Source: Syntrophomonas sp. DTU019 (lineage in GTDB: Bacteria; Bacillota; Syntrophomonadia; Syntrophomonadales; Syntrophomonadaceae). Taken from it: a stretch of 64,000 nucleotides of DNA. Positions 26,560 to 35,975 of the stretch are shown one piece after another; the first letter of the stretch is position 1, and every line of letters starts with the position of its first letter. The stretch covers positions 62,001 to 126,000 of the forward strand of contig CAJYDM010000005.1 of the NCBI GenBank assembly GCA_913757435.1, written 5' to 3'. A program made the position numbers and the translations under genes. The notes beneath the pieces were generated by a model. That model had not been told where the DNA came from. It did not search any database and was given only the letters and a program-made list of their open reading frames with translations.

Positions 26560-27993
26560 ATGATCCAACAACCTGACCTGCTGCACAACCGAGTCGGTGT
26601 CCTGCTGTTGCGCCTGTCCTGCCCGGCCATGGGGGGAATGGTCCTGTATGCCCTGTTTAGCCTGGCGGATACTTATTTCATAGCCCAGTTGGGGCCAGCC
26701 GCCCTGGCAGCCTTGACCCTATGTCTGCCCTTGCAGGTTTTGATAGTGAGTATGGCTGCAGCCTTAGGAACCGGGGTTGCATCGCTGATTGGTCGTATGC
26801 TAGGCCAGCAGCAGTATCGCCATGCCGACAATATCGCCTGGCACGGCATGCTCATCACAGCTGCCTACAGCGTCTTTTTTCTGTGGTTGGGGTATCGCTA
26901 TCAGGTGCCCTTATTGATAATGTTCGGATGCACCCCGGAAACCCTGGGCTTATGTCAGGGTTACCTCAGCATCGCCCTGCCCGGCTCGCTTGTGACTATG
27001 GTGCTAATAATTGTGGGCAGCACTCTGCAGGGGGAAGGAGATACGGTCTTGCCGGTAGTGGCCAGCTTGATCGGTATCATTCTCAATGTAGCCATGGACC
27101 CGTTGTTTATTTTCGGTTGGGGTGTGGTCCCGGCCATGGGATTGAACGGGGCTGCCTGGGCAGGCCTGTTGGCACAAGTAGGCAGTCTGGTGATGATGAT
27201 GGCGGTGATGACCCGGCGCAAGAACTATCTGAGCTGGTCGTTAAGGCATTTTTCCCTGCGTCCCCGCATTTTTTTGGCTATCTACAAGGTGGGATTTCCG
27301 GCCCTGGTGATGGAAGTGGCGGGGGTGCTGATAATGGTCTATATAAACCGTATCCTGGCTTTTCACAGTTTTGAGGCGGTGGCCGCCCTGGGCATCTTCC
27401 TCAGAGTCCGCTCCCTGGTGTTAATACCTATAGGGGGACTGTTACAGGGCACTATGCCTATAGCTTCCTTTGCTTTTGGGGCGGGGCGCTATGAAAGGGT
27501 AAAAGAAGTGCTGATAAAGGCCTCGGCTTTTATAGTATTGATAATGGGCCTGGGCTGGTCGGTCATGCAGTTTCATCCCCAATGGATCGTAGGCTTCTTT
27601 TCTCAGGATGCCGATCTGACCAGAATTGCGGTTGCTTCGCTGCGCCTGGGCACCATCTTACTGCCATTAGTGGGGCCGATAATAATCCTCAGCACGGTCT
27701 TGCAAGCAATAGGTAAAGGCATGGCCGCGATGTGGCTGTCGCTGACCCGCCAGGTGCTATTCTTCCTGCCCGCACTGATTCTGCTGCCGCCCTATCTGGG
27801 GCTCAATGGGGTATGGCTGGCCTTCACCTTGTCTGAACTGCTGTCGGTAGGAATATTTGCGGTGTTCTGGGTACGGTTGTGGAAGCAGCTGCAGCCGGGA
27901 CAAAACAGTCCAGTGCTGCAATTGATCCGCAGCGGGGCTTGGGCCAAACGGCTATGGGCCTGGCTGCGCTGGCAAAAATTATATATCTGGTAG
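26560..27993 (+). CDS. MATE family efflux transporter
   Basis: A 477-residue polytopic membrane protein with about 12 hydrophobic segments. Two MATE halves are visible, with SLADTYFIAQLG in the first and the FLRVRSLVLIPIGGLLQGTMPI stretch in the second. Such proteins exchange Na+ or H+ for drugs or metabolites. ATG 26560 fits the family N-terminus; the ribosome binding site (AGGGGG) is weak. The substrate cannot be told. The upstream open frame from 26461 is probably not translated. Confidence 0.92.
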   Translation: MIQQPDLLHNRVGVLLLRLSCPAMGGMVLYALFSLADTYFIAQLGPAALAALTLCLPLQVLIVSMAAALGTGVASLIGRMLGQQQYRHADNIAWHGMLITAAYSVFFLWLGYRYQVPLLIMFGCTPETLGLCQGYLSIALPGSLVTMVLIIVGSTLQGEGDTVLPVVASLIGIILNVAMDPLFIFGWGVVPAMGLNGAAWAGLLAQVGSLVMMMAVMTRRKNYLSWSLRHFSLRPRIFLAIYKVGFPALVMEVAGVLIMVYINRILAFHSFEAVAALGIFLRVRSLVLIPIGGLLQGTMPIASFAFGAGRYERVKEVLIKASAFIVLIMGLGWSVMQFHPQWIVGFFSQDADLTRIAVASLRLGTILLPLVGPIIILSTVLQAIGKGMAAMWLSLTRQVLFFLPALILLPPYLGLNGVWLAFTLSELLSVGIFAVFWVRLWKQLQPGQNSPVLQLIRSGAWAKRLWAWLRWQKLYIW

Positions 27994-28040
27994 AATAGCT
28001 GTTTCACCAAAGCTGCTATACAGCTGCCAGCCGAGTGAGG

Positions 28041-28940
28041 TTATTTCTGGTAGTAATAAACCCTGCCATTCTCCAGCTGCAATTCCAGTCCGCTGGTGTT
28101 CATCAGGTAGCTGAGCATGCCCCCCAAAGTGGAGTTAAGCAGGCAGTATTCGTGGAAGTCGGGTCTGAGTTCCTCCAGGATGATTACTTCCTCCAGTAAT
28201 TCTTCTCTGCTTTTGGGCTGCTGTAACAGGTCTAAGAGCAGTTCCATACAGTGGTCCAGGCGGAAACGGTTAAGGTCCACCAGGTCCTGGATCTGTCCGT
28301 TTGAATAGATTCTCTCAGCATGCCCCAGGACAAATAAGTCGTAAGGCAGATCCAGTATGGCGTTGAAGGTGCGGTACTGTGCGGCCACATCTGATATGAA
28401 GGGAAAGCCGTATTTGTCCAATATCTCAGGGCTGAACAGAGCATCGCCCAGAAAACAGACCTTTTCCCGGGTGGCGATCCCTATCTGCCCCAGGGAATGG
28501 CCTGACAGCGGTATAATATCGAATTTCTCATCATTGACCCGTATGGTGCCTGGCCGCAAGCGCTGGTCGATGCGTCCCGACCTGCTTCCGCCCATAGATC
28601 TGACCAGAGTGGCCGGGGGAAGGCCGCCATAAATGGCCAAAGGATACATTTGAAAATTCTCGATGAATAGCGCACTCGTCTCTGAGGCATAGAAAACACT
28701 GCCGGGGTAATGCTCTTGCAGATAGTTGTTGCCTCCCCAGTGGTCATGATGTTCATGGGTGTTGAACACATACTTGACATTAAGGTCAGCCTCAGACAGT
28801 ATTCGCTCATAAAGGCGGGCATCTTGGTTGCTGTCTCCGCTGTCGATCAAGAGAGTGTATTTGTCCTTGAAAACAAATACCCCAACATTGGTAGGACCGG
28901 GGATGAAATGAGTATTCCCGGATATCTTGGTGATTTTCAT
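28041..28940 (-). CDS. Metallo-beta-lactamase fold hydrolase
   Basis: A 299-residue MBL-fold enzyme with the full metal motif H62-x-H64-x-D66-H67 (THEHHDHWGG), then SGHSLGQIG and GHAER. The C-terminal 70 residues form a helical tail typical of glyoxalase II-like MBL proteins. ATG 28940 is favoured: AAGGGG lies 8 nt upstream. Longer starts up to 29009 lack sites. The substrate is unknown; thioesters or lactones are possible. It lies 147 nt after the FAD oxidoreductase on the same strand. Confidence 0.85.
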   Translation of the reverse strand: MKITKISGNTHFIPGPTNVGVFVFKDKYTLLIDSGDSNQDARLYERILSEADLNVKYVFNTHEHHDHWGGNNYLQEHYPGSVFYASETSALFIENFQMYPLAIYGGLPPATLVRSMGGSRSGRIDQRLRPGTIRVNDEKFDIIPLSGHSLGQIGIATREKVCFLGDALFSPEILDKYGFPFISDVAAQYRTFNAILDLPYDLFVLGHAERIYSNGQIQDLVDLNRFRLDHCMELLLDLLQQPKSREELLEEVIILEELRPDFHEYCLLNSTLGGMLSYLMNTSGLELQLENGRVYYYQK

Positions 28941-29057
28941 AGCCATTTCCCCTTTGGACGAGCATTTCTTTTCCATGCTAGCCCGGATCGCCGGGGGTGT
29001 CAAGGCCAAGGAATAGGTTCAGGTGTCCCCTATTTTAGGGGCTGGAAACAGATCCCA

Positions 29058-29078
29058 GGCCAGTTCTGAGAACCGGCC
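29058..29078. repeat. Short palindrome GGCC-GTTCT-AGAAC-GGCC
   Basis: GGCC, one base, GTTCT, one base, AGAAC, one base, GGCC. The GTTCT/AGAAC core recalls the larger palindromes after proA and rng. It lies just downstream of the FAD oxidoreductase stop and lacks a U-run. Confidence 0.35.
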
Positions 29079-29087
29079 CTTATTCCA

Positions 29088-30464
29088 CTATCCCTGCTCG
29101 GCCAGTATGGCTCGGGCTGCCACCACCCCGGAGACGCTGGCCTGGATCAAGCCGCGGGTGACTCCGGCACCGTCGCCGATAGCCCACAGGCCTTGTATAG
29201 GGGTCTGCAACTGGGAATCTAATCGCGGTCGGGCGGAATAAAACTTGGCTTCCACCCCGTACAAGAGGGTGTGATCGGAGGCTGCCCCGGGAAAGGCCTT
29301 ATCCAGAGCTTCCAGGCACTCCATGATACCGATCAGGTAGCGGTGAGGCAGGACCAGGGACAGATCCCCCGGAACTGCTCCTTTTAGGGTGGGAGTGACC
29401 AGACCCCGGGACAGGCGGGCCGGGGTGGAACGGCGGCCGCGTTTCAGATCCCCGTAGCGCTGCACGATGATGCTGCCGCTGAGCATGTTGGCCAGGCTGG
29501 CAATGCAGCGCCCGTAAAGGATAGGCTTATCAAACGGCTCGGTGAATTCCTGGCTCACCAGCAGGGCGAAATTAGTTACCCCGCTCTGGCTGTTGGCATA
29601 GGAATGGCCGTTAACGGTGATGACTCCATTGGTATTTTCCATCACCACATAGCCATTGGGATTAACACAGAAGGTCCGCACCATGTCATCATAGGTTTTG
29701 GTATTAAAAAGCAATTTGGGTTCCCACACTGAGGCAGTAACTTCCCTCAATACCACTTCCGGGACCTCCACTCGCACCCCGATGTCGACCTGGTTGTTGT
29801 GCATAGCTATATGTAAGTTCCGGGCCTGCTGGGAGAACCAGTGGGCACCCTCTCTTCCCGGTGCGGCCACCACATAGGGGGCCAAGAAATCACCAGCGGC
29901 GGTTGATATGCCCACCACCCGGCCGTCTTCAATCAAAAACTGCTCGACCATCAGCCCGGTGCGGATATCGACCCTGGGCTGCAAAGATCGGTACATGGCC
30001 TCTAACACCGCCTTGGTATTCTCCGTGCCCATATGGCGGATACGGGCCGGGACCAGTTTCAGGCCCGCTGAGGCCACATTCATGGCGATTTCGCGGGTCT
30101 TCACGTCGTCCTGGCCGAATACCCGGGGCGGCGCCCCATGTTTGACGTAGATATCATCAACATAGGCGATCAGTTCATCCAGGTAGGTTTTGCCGATGTA
30201 GTCCGCCAGCCAGCCTCCGAAATCACTGGTCAGGGTCAGTTTGCCGTCAGAGAAGGCCCCGGCTCCCCCCCAACCGCTCATTATCGAGCATACCGGGCAT
30301 CCCTGGCAGGTGTCTATCTGTCCGCCGATCAAACAATGGCGGTCTTGCACCTTTTTGCCCTTTTCTACTAAGAGCACCTTTAAGCCGCTGTGCTGGCACA
30401 ATTCCAGGGCAGTGAATATACCGGCCGGACCGGCGCCGATTATTATCACATCATAATGAGGCAT
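29088..30464 (-). CDS. NAD(P)/FAD-dependent oxidoreductase (COG2509 type)
   Basis: A 458-residue FAD-binding protein with the N-terminal dinucleotide motif DVIIIGAGPAGI, a Cys cluster CQGCPVC near residue 60, the glycine-rich GWGGAGAFSDGKL and a C-terminal FAD motif LWAIGDGAGVTRGL. Uncharacterised homologues are annotated as FAD-dependent dehydrogenases. ATG 30464 follows AGGAGG with 7 nt spacing. The substrate is unknown. It is transcribed away from holA. Confidence 0.88.
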   Translation of the reverse strand: MPHYDVIIIGAGPAGIFTALELCQHSGLKVLLVEKGKKVQDRHCLIGGQIDTCQGCPVCSIMSGWGGAGAFSDGKLTLTSDFGGWLADYIGKTYLDELIAYVDDIYVKHGAPPRVFGQDDVKTREIAMNVASAGLKLVPARIRHMGTENTKAVLEAMYRSLQPRVDIRTGLMVEQFLIEDGRVVGISTAAGDFLAPYVVAAPGREGAHWFSQQARNLHIAMHNNQVDIGVRVEVPEVVLREVTASVWEPKLLFNTKTYDDMVRTFCVNPNGYVVMENTNGVITVNGHSYANSQSGVTNFALLVSQEFTEPFDKPILYGRCIASLANMLSGSIIVQRYGDLKRGRRSTPARLSRGLVTPTLKGAVPGDLSLVLPHRYLIGIMECLEALDKAFPGAASDHTLLYGVEAKFYSARPRLDSQLQTPIQGLWAIGDGAGVTRGLIQASVSGVVAARAILAEQG

Positions 30465-30642
30465 AAGCATTCCTCCTGTATTACCATGCACATTTCTGCT
30501 CGGCTGGTTGTCTTGTGGGTTGCTCGTCTCACCTTAATGTTATGTGAAGTACTACTAATTTATCACATTTCGGCTATTATCAGCTTATGGTATCATGGTT
30601 TTGTACCCGATGTCCCGGTTCAGGGCTGCAGGAGGAGTACTC

Positions 30643-31632
30643 ATGGCGATAAGCAACCTTATACTCATCTACGGAACGGAGCCGTATCTTATAGATAAGG
30701 AAATAGAACGGGTCAGGGCCGAGCTCAGCCGGGAGGGCGGGGCTGAGGCGGAACTGGTATATATCGATGCTGATGAACTCACTGCACAGCAATTGCTGGA
30801 ACAGCTTGATTTCAGCCCCCTGTTCGCCCTGGAACGGGTGGTGGTCATACGCCGACCCTCCTGGCTGGGCAAAACCCGCCGCAAAGCTAGCAAGGTGGAA
30901 CAGTTGGTGGAAGGGCTGGCCGCTTTCCTAAGTGAGCCCATCCCCGGCCAGGTAGTTATCTTCACCGCCGAAGAGGATGTGTCTTCACACCCCTTGATGA
31001 AGAAGTTGGGTAAAGCGGTGCACAAAGTCGCTTGTGTCAGGCCTAATCCCCAGGGCTTGGAGACCTGGGTGAAACAACTGGCCGCCGCCTTGAATCAGCC
31101 GCTGGCCCCACCGGTTGCAAAAATGCTGGCCAGCAGCGGTCAGGATATGTATTACCTGCAGCGTCTCTTAGAGAAACTGAGCCTGCAGAAAAGCCCCGAA
31201 ATGATCACTGAGCAGGATGTGGCGGAGGAATTGGACCAACAGATCGAAACCAGTGTTTTCAAGCTGACCGATGCTTTACTCAACCGCCGCAGCCGCGAGG
31301 CGCTTAAGGCGTATTACCAACTGCTCCGCCAGGGTGGACAGCCGACCTTCTTTCTGTACATGATCATCAGGCAATTCATGCTGTTGGGCAAGGTCAAGCA
31401 TTTCAGCCAGGAGGGCATGCACCAGGCAGCAATCGCTAAAGCTACCGGGGCCAGGGATTTTGCCGTTAAAAGACTGCTCTCTGCAGCTAGTCAATACAGT
31501 TGGGATGAGCTTAAGAGGTGCTTTGAACTGTTCCTGCAGGCTGACATTAATCTCAAGAGCAGCGGCAGGGATGGAAAAATTGTGCTGGAAGCGTTGATTA
31601 TTGAGGTGTGCGGTCAAGGCCGGCGCCGATGA
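30643..31632 (+). CDS. holA: DNA polymerase III subunit delta
   Basis: The clamp-loader wrench subunit that opens the sliding clamp. The 329 residues have the family N-terminus LILIYGTEPYLIDKEI, the degenerate AAA+ core and the helical C-terminal collar domain. ATG 30643 follows AGGAGGAG. Order comEC...holA-rpsT is shared with Bacillus, here with four accessory genes inserted. rpsT lies convergent downstream. Confidence 0.94.
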   Translation: MAISNLILIYGTEPYLIDKEIERVRAELSREGGAEAELVYIDADELTAQQLLEQLDFSPLFALERVVVIRRPSWLGKTRRKASKVEQLVEGLAAFLSEPIPGQVVIFTAEEDVSSHPLMKKLGKAVHKVACVRPNPQGLETWVKQLAAALNQPLAPPVAKMLASSGQDMYYLQRLLEKLSLQKSPEMITEQDVAEELDQQIETSVFKLTDALLNRRSREALKAYYQLLRQGGQPTFFLYMIIRQFMLLGKVKHFSQEGMHQAAIAKATGARDFAVKRLLSAASQYSWDELKRCFELFLQADINLKSSGRDGKIVLEALIIEVCGQGRRR

Positions 31633-31674
31633 AAGGTGTGCGTTTGCTGCCACGCCTGGAATAAGGCTTTTCAG

Positions 31675-31703
31675 AAAATAAAAAACCTGCCTTTAAGACA
31701 GGT
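31675..31703 (-). terminator. Terminator of rpsT (probably bidirectional)
   Basis: Stem 31685-31691 with 31697-31703 (ACCTGCC/GACAGGT, one G-U pair). On the reverse strand it is followed by a T-rich tail; on the forward strand by CTTTTG, so it may also stop holA transcripts. Confidence 0.8.
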
Positions 31704-31710
31704 CTTTTGC

Positions 31711-31980
31711 TTATTTTGCCAGTGCATTGAACCGTTTCGCCAGAGCCGATTTTCTTCTGGCTGCAGTGTTCTTATGCAGAATCCCCTTGGTCACGTTTTT
31801 ATCGATAAGGGAGGTTGCCGCAATCAGGCTCTTCTGAGCAGTTTCTACGTCGCCGCCCTGTAATGAATCCTCATATTTCTTCACGGCTGTTTTAAGCCTG
31901 CTCTTGTAGGCTTTGTTTCTGATTCGATTCTCTTCAGCCCTTCTTGCCCGCTTGGCCGGGGTTTTGCTTTTTGCCACCAT
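31711..31980 (-). CDS. rpsT: 30S ribosomal protein S20
   Basis: 89-residue S20, highly basic, which binds 16S rRNA. The N-terminus (MVAKSKTPAKRARRAEENR) and central KSRLKTAVKKYE are diagnostic. AAGGAGGTGAA precedes ATG 31980. It is transcribed alone, opposite to its neighbours, as in other Firmicutes. The gpr protease gene that often follows in Bacillus is absent here. Confidence 0.97.
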   Translation of the reverse strand: MVAKSKTPAKRARRAEENRIRNKAYKSRLKTAVKKYEDSLQGGDVETAQKSLIAATSLIDKNVTKGILHKNTAARRKSALAKRFNALAK

Positions 31981-32144
31981 TTCACCTCCTTGTGGGTCAT
32001 ATCCAACAGAAATACTATAGCATTATGGTTTTCAAAATGCAATGATTTGGCAGTTATTTTTGGCCGCCTTTATTAATATTGTATAGATACGGTTCTATTC
32101 TCTCCTGCACATAAATAAATTTATTACGAACGGGAGGTGGAATC

Positions 32145-33155
32145 ATGAGGCGCCGCGGTTTTATGTCTCTGCTAAAAAGTGTATTTTTGGTGCAGCTGTT
32201 TGTAATCATCATCCTAATAGGTGTTACCGGCAATTACCAGCGGGTCACCCTGCCCGCCATCAGGACTTCTACGGTCGATTACCTGGACCCCTTCAGCCGC
32301 ATCGTGATCGGGGAAAAGATGGCCATGAATATGTTTAGGGACAGCAGTTTCCTGCCCGGTGAGGCGAACCTGTTGTATCTTGATCCTGAATATCTGGACG
32401 AGGTGTTTTCAGAGACGCTTTTAACCGCGAGTATACAGGCTCTGGCTTACACCAGTCCAGATGAGGAGGATTTCAGCGTTATTGAAGTGGAGGACGTATC
32501 CGCTGCTGACACAGAGGATGTTTCCGAACCGATTCCAGATCCAGTCGCTGCTGCCCGGCCGAATAAGGGTAAGATCATGCTCTATTGTACACACAGCGCT
32601 GAATCCTATATACCGGACGGAGTCAAGGCCCGGGTGGACGGCAAGAGAGGGCTGATAAACCAGGTGGCTCAGCACTTGAACGACGAGTTGCGCAAGGATG
32701 GATTTAATAGCGAATTCATCAATACCATACACGATGCCGACTATCTTATAAGCTACAGCAAATCACGGAATACTATAAAAAACTACCTGGCCAACAACAA
32801 ATCGGTGGAGGCGATATTTGATGTCCATCGCGACAGTATTCCCGGGGCGACTTCTGGTGAGACTGTCACCATCAACGGCAAGAAATGTGCCCCGATTCTT
32901 ATCATAGTTGGAACCAACGAACGCAAACCGCATCCAGAGTGGAAAAAAAACCTGGCCTTTGCTCATGCCATACAACAGGCTGCAGAAGCCAAGTACCCCG
33001 GTTTGGTGAAAGATGTGCGCACAAAGGCCGGAACCTACAATCAGGAGTTTCATCCGCAGGCTCTGCTGCTGGAAATTGGCTATGACCATAACACCCTGGC
33101 TGAAGCGCAGTATGCGGCCACTCTGTTTTCCGATGTACTGGCCGAGGTTTTATAG
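32145..33155 (+). CDS. spoIIP: Stage II sporulation protein P
   Basis: Peptidoglycan amidase/endopeptidase that, with SpoIID and SpoIIM, drives septal thinning and engulfment. The 336 residues have an N-terminal membrane anchor (about 11-28), an acidic linker around 110-135, then the amidase_3-like SpoIIP domain: YCTHSAESYIP, FDVHRDSI, HPQALLLEIGYDHNTL with candidate Zn ligands H, H and E. ATG 32145 follows GGGAGGTGG. Expressed in the mother cell in Bacillus; I could not identify a convincing sigma-E site here. Confidence 0.93.
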   Translation: MRRRGFMSLLKSVFLVQLFVIIILIGVTGNYQRVTLPAIRTSTVDYLDPFSRIVIGEKMAMNMFRDSSFLPGEANLLYLDPEYLDEVFSETLLTASIQALAYTSPDEEDFSVIEVEDVSAADTEDVSEPIPDPVAAARPNKGKIMLYCTHSAESYIPDGVKARVDGKRGLINQVAQHLNDELRKDGFNSEFINTIHDADYLISYSKSRNTIKNYLANNKSVEAIFDVHRDSIPGATSGETVTINGKKCAPILIIVGTNERKPHPEWKKNLAFAHAIQQAAEAKYPGLVKDVRTKAGTYNQEFHPQALLLEIGYDHNTLAEAQYAATLFSDVLAEVL

Positions 33156-33169
33156 GAAGGATCCTTGTA

Positions 33170-33520
33170 GTGATGAGGACAGTTTTATGGCTGCTTCCGG
33201 TCAGCATATTATTCATGCTGGTAGCGGCCGGATTGAACATAAGCAATCAGGGCCTAAACGACTTGACTATGAATAATCCCGGCTACGTTTTTGCCGTACA
33301 CTTAGGGGACGGGCAGGTTCAGGTCGAGGCTCTGGGCCAGATTTACCCGTGCACTGCGGAATCGATGCGGGATATCCAAGCCCATCTGAATAAACTGACT
33401 TTGAGGATAACCATCGCTGGTAAAGTTGTGCTGCACGAGGGGCAGGTACATCTGAACAGGGTGCTGGCCTGGCTGCAAGAGCGCTCCGGGGAGATCCTTC
33501 ATGAATGGGCCGGGCCGTAA
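33170..33520 (+). CDS. Small membrane-anchored protein after spoIIP
   Basis: A 116-residue protein that I do not recognise. Residues 1-22 form a hydrophobic anchor or signal; the rest would lie outside and is mixed beta/alpha (VFAVHLGDGQVQVEALGQIY). It starts only 14 nt after spoIIP, with AGGAAGG 9 nt before GTG 33170 (ATG 33173 is the next codon), and a terminator follows, so it is in the spoIIP operon. A sporulation role is an inference from position. Confidence 0.65.
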   Translation: MMRTVLWLLPVSILFMLVAAGLNISNQGLNDLTMNNPGYVFAVHLGDGQVQVEALGQIYPCTAESMRDIQAHLNKLTLRITIAGKVVLHEGQVHLNRVLAWLQERSGEILHEWAGP

Positions 33521-33549
33521 TAAAAACAGCATTATAGCAGTAAGCAGCT

Positions 33550-33575
33550 AAAGGCCGTCATGGAGGCCTTTTTTG
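33550..33575 (+). terminator. Terminator after the spoIIP operon
   Basis: AAGGCC (33551-33556) pairs with GGCCTT (33565-33570) around 8 nt, followed by TTTTTT. Confidence 0.85.
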
Positions 33576-33667
33576 TATGTCCGCTCAAGAACCGGGAGGA
33601 AAGGGTAGATGGCCTGAAGCGGTATTTACATGGCCCCGGCAGTACTATTGCATAAGGCCTGACCGTG

Positions 33668-33873
33668 GCCTTGGCGCGCCCTTTGAAGTTTGGCCGCAAG
33701 GTGGCCTTTTACATATTCGGGCCGAGCTTATTACCAATATCTGATTAGCGGCGTTTTCACTTCCGATACGCTCTATATGCTGGGGATCAGCACCATCGCC
33801 GGGGTAAGATGCACATCCTGATACCGAAAAAAGCCCATTTGGTGCTGGGAATGATGAAGGCCAATATCGGGTA
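33668..33873 (+). pseudogene. Decayed gene fragment before lepA
   Basis: Protein-like stretches appear in shifting frames without a start: LARPLKFGRKVAFYIFGP, then FTSDTLYMLGISTIAG, then [18 protein letters not shown] ending at TAG 33871-33873. At least two frameshifts separate them. The composition suggests a hydrophobic membrane protein, but I cannot name it. The whole 33576-33905 gap otherwise holds nothing I can identify. Confidence 0.4.
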
Positions 33874-33905
33874 GAGGGCGGCCGCATGGAGAGATAAGGA
33901 TAGAA

Positions 33906-33935
33906 TTGCATCATAACCTGGATTTCGGTTATAAT
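33906..33935 (+). promoter_or_regulatory. Predicted sigma-A promoter for lepA
   Basis: TTGCAT (33906-33911) and perfect TATAAT (33930-33935) are 18 nt apart, about 40 nt before the lepA start. Confidence 0.65.
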
Positions 33936-33974
33936 CTAGGCGGTATTCACCCATACGATTTGGAGGGCAGTTCT

Positions 33975-35777
33975 TTGTCACTGGACCACATTCGCAATTT
34001 CAGCATCATCGCTCATATCGACCACGGGAAATCGACCCTGGCCGACCGCCTGTTGCAAGTCACCGGTACCATCAGTGACCGGGAGATGAAAGAACAGTTT
34101 CTGGACAAGATGGATCTGGAACGGGAAAAAGGGATAACTATCAAGCTGCAGCCGGTGAGGCTCAAATACAAGGCCCGTGACGGCAAGAATTATATACTCA
34201 ATTTGATCGATACTCCGGGGCACGTGGATTTTTCATACGAAGTCTCCCGCAGCCTGGCGGCCTGCGAAGGTGCCTTGCTGGTGGTTGATGCCTCGCAGGG
34301 CATTGAAGCCCAGACTCTGGCCAATGTTTATTTGGCCATGGATCAGGATCTGGAGATTATCGGCATCATCAACAAGATTGACCTCCCCGGCGCTGAACCT
34401 GAGAAAGTAAAGACCGAAATGGAGGATGTGCTCGGTATAGCCAGTGAGGAGATTATATCAATCTCCGCTAAAACCGGCTGGGGTGTGGAAGATGTTCTGG
34501 AGGCCATAGTAGAAAGAGTGCCCTGCCCGCAGGGCGAAGAACATGGACCCCTGCAGGCCCTGATATTCGACTCATATTTCGACCCCTACCAGGGTGCCAT
34601 ATCATATATACGGGTGGTCTCGGGACAGATACGCCGCGGCGATATGATAAAGATGATGTCCAGCGGCAAGGTATATGAAGTCTCTGCTTTAGGAGTCATA
34701 TCCCCGTACATGACTGAGGTTGAGACCCTGGGCGCGGGCGAAGTCGGCTATCTGGCGGCAGGTATCAAGAATGTCAGCGACACCCGGGTAGGGGACACCA
34801 TCACCCTGGCCAATAATCCGGCTGCCAGGCCTTTGCCCGGCTACCAGGTGGTAAAGCCCATGGTGTATTGCGGTCTATACCCCCTGGAGAACAACGATTT
34901 TGAACGTCTGCGGGATGCCCTGGACAAATTGAAACTGAATGACTCATCCCTGTTTTATGAACCGGAAAGCTCGGATGCCCTGGGCTTCGGTTTCCGCTGC
35001 GGATTTCTGGGTCTTTTGCACCTGGAAATAGTCAGGGAGCGTCTGGAACGGGAATATGATTTAAGTCTTCTGGCCACCGCCCCTAGTGTGGTGTACAAGG
35101 TTATGCTTACCGACGGCAGTGAAGAAGACATACAGAACCCCAAGCTGTGGCCGCCGGCACAGCGTATGGAAGGGGTCAAGGAGCCTTATGTTAAGGCCGG
35201 CATGATGGTGCCCAACGAGTATGTGGGAACCGTAATGGAATTGTGCCGGGAGAAGCGGGGGCAATATGTTAACATGGAATACCTTACCTCGCAGCGGGTG
35301 ATGATAACCTACAAACTGCCCCTGGGGGAGATACTGTACGATTTCTTCGATGCCTTGAAGTCTCGCACCCGGGGCTATGCCTCTCTGGATTATGAAATCA
35401 GCGGTTATGAGATGTCTGATCTGGTGAAGATGGATATTATGCTCAATGGAGAAATAATTGATGCCTTGAGCTTTATTACCCACCGTGACAATGCTTATTA
35501 CCGGGCCCGAGCCCTGACCCAGAAGCTGCGCCGCATCATCCCCCGGCAGATGTACGAGGTGGTCATACAGGCCGCCATCGGTGCCAAAGTTATAGCACGC
35601 GAATCGGTAAAAGCCATGCGCAAAGACGTTTTGGCCAAATGCTACGGAGGCGACATCACCCGCAAGAAAAAGCTTCTGGAGAAACAAAAAGAAGGTAAAA
35701 AGCGCATGAAGCAGATCGGCCATATAGAAGTTCCCAAAGATGCCTTCATGTCAGTACTTAACATAGAAAAAGAATAA
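33975..35777 (+). CDS. lepA: Elongation factor 4
   Basis: Ribosome-bound translational GTPase (EF4) acting in initiation or back-translocation under stress. The 600 residues start with the G domain ([27 protein letters not shown]) and end with the unique LepA C-terminal domain ([25 protein letters not shown]). TTG 33975 follows GGAGGG and gives the standard length; the open frame extends to 33906 through the promoter, so the longer form is unlikely. Confidence 0.97.
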   Translation: MSLDHIRNFSIIAHIDHGKSTLADRLLQVTGTISDREMKEQFLDKMDLEREKGITIKLQPVRLKYKARDGKNYILNLIDTPGHVDFSYEVSRSLAACEGALLVVDASQGIEAQTLANVYLAMDQDLEIIGIINKIDLPGAEPEKVKTEMEDVLGIASEEIISISAKTGWGVEDVLEAIVERVPCPQGEEHGPLQALIFDSYFDPYQGAISYIRVVSGQIRRGDMIKMMSSGKVYEVSALGVISPYMTEVETLGAGEVGYLAAGIKNVSDTRVGDTITLANNPAARPLPGYQVVKPMVYCGLYPLENNDFERLRDALDKLKLNDSSLFYEPESSDALGFGFRCGFLGLLHLEIVRERLEREYDLSLLATAPSVVYKVMLTDGSEEDIQNPKLWPPAQRMEGVKEPYVKAGMMVPNEYVGTVMELCREKRGQYVNMEYLTSQRVMITYKLPLGEILYDFFDALKSRTRGYASLDYEISGYEMSDLVKMDIMLNGEIIDALSFITHRDNAYYRARALTQKLRRIIPRQMYEVVIQAAIGAKVIARESVKAMRKDVLAKCYGGDITRKKKLLEKQKEGKKRMKQIGHIEVPKDAFMSVLNIEKE

Positions 35778-35791
35778 TGAAATGATACGTG

Positions 35792-35880
35792 TGACACGTT
35801 AAGTGTGTCATTCAATTCTGAATCATCATATGACACGTGGGGACGCTTTAAATGTGTCATTCAGTTTTGAATCATCATAT
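35792..35880. repeat. Two diverged direct repeats with palindromic ends
   Basis: Copies at about 35792-35831 and 35831-35880 both begin TGACACGT and end with GTGTCATTCA-TTTGAATCATCATAT-type sequence. Complementary GTGTCAT and ATGACAC segments allow stem formation. No gene lies here. The rest of the gap to hemW shows nothing recognisable. Confidence 0.6.
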
Positions 35881-35975
35881 ACCGGGAATTTCACCGGGCG
35901 CAATACATAATTGCATCGAATAAGGGGGCATAGGCGAATTGTTGTCCCCTTCATTAATTATTCGGAGTGTGTTGA

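Noticed and set aside
25115-30464. Genomic island or defence system
   Set aside because: The inserted metabolic and transport genes have codon use and composition like their neighbours, with no integrase, transposase, tRNA target duplication or defence domains.
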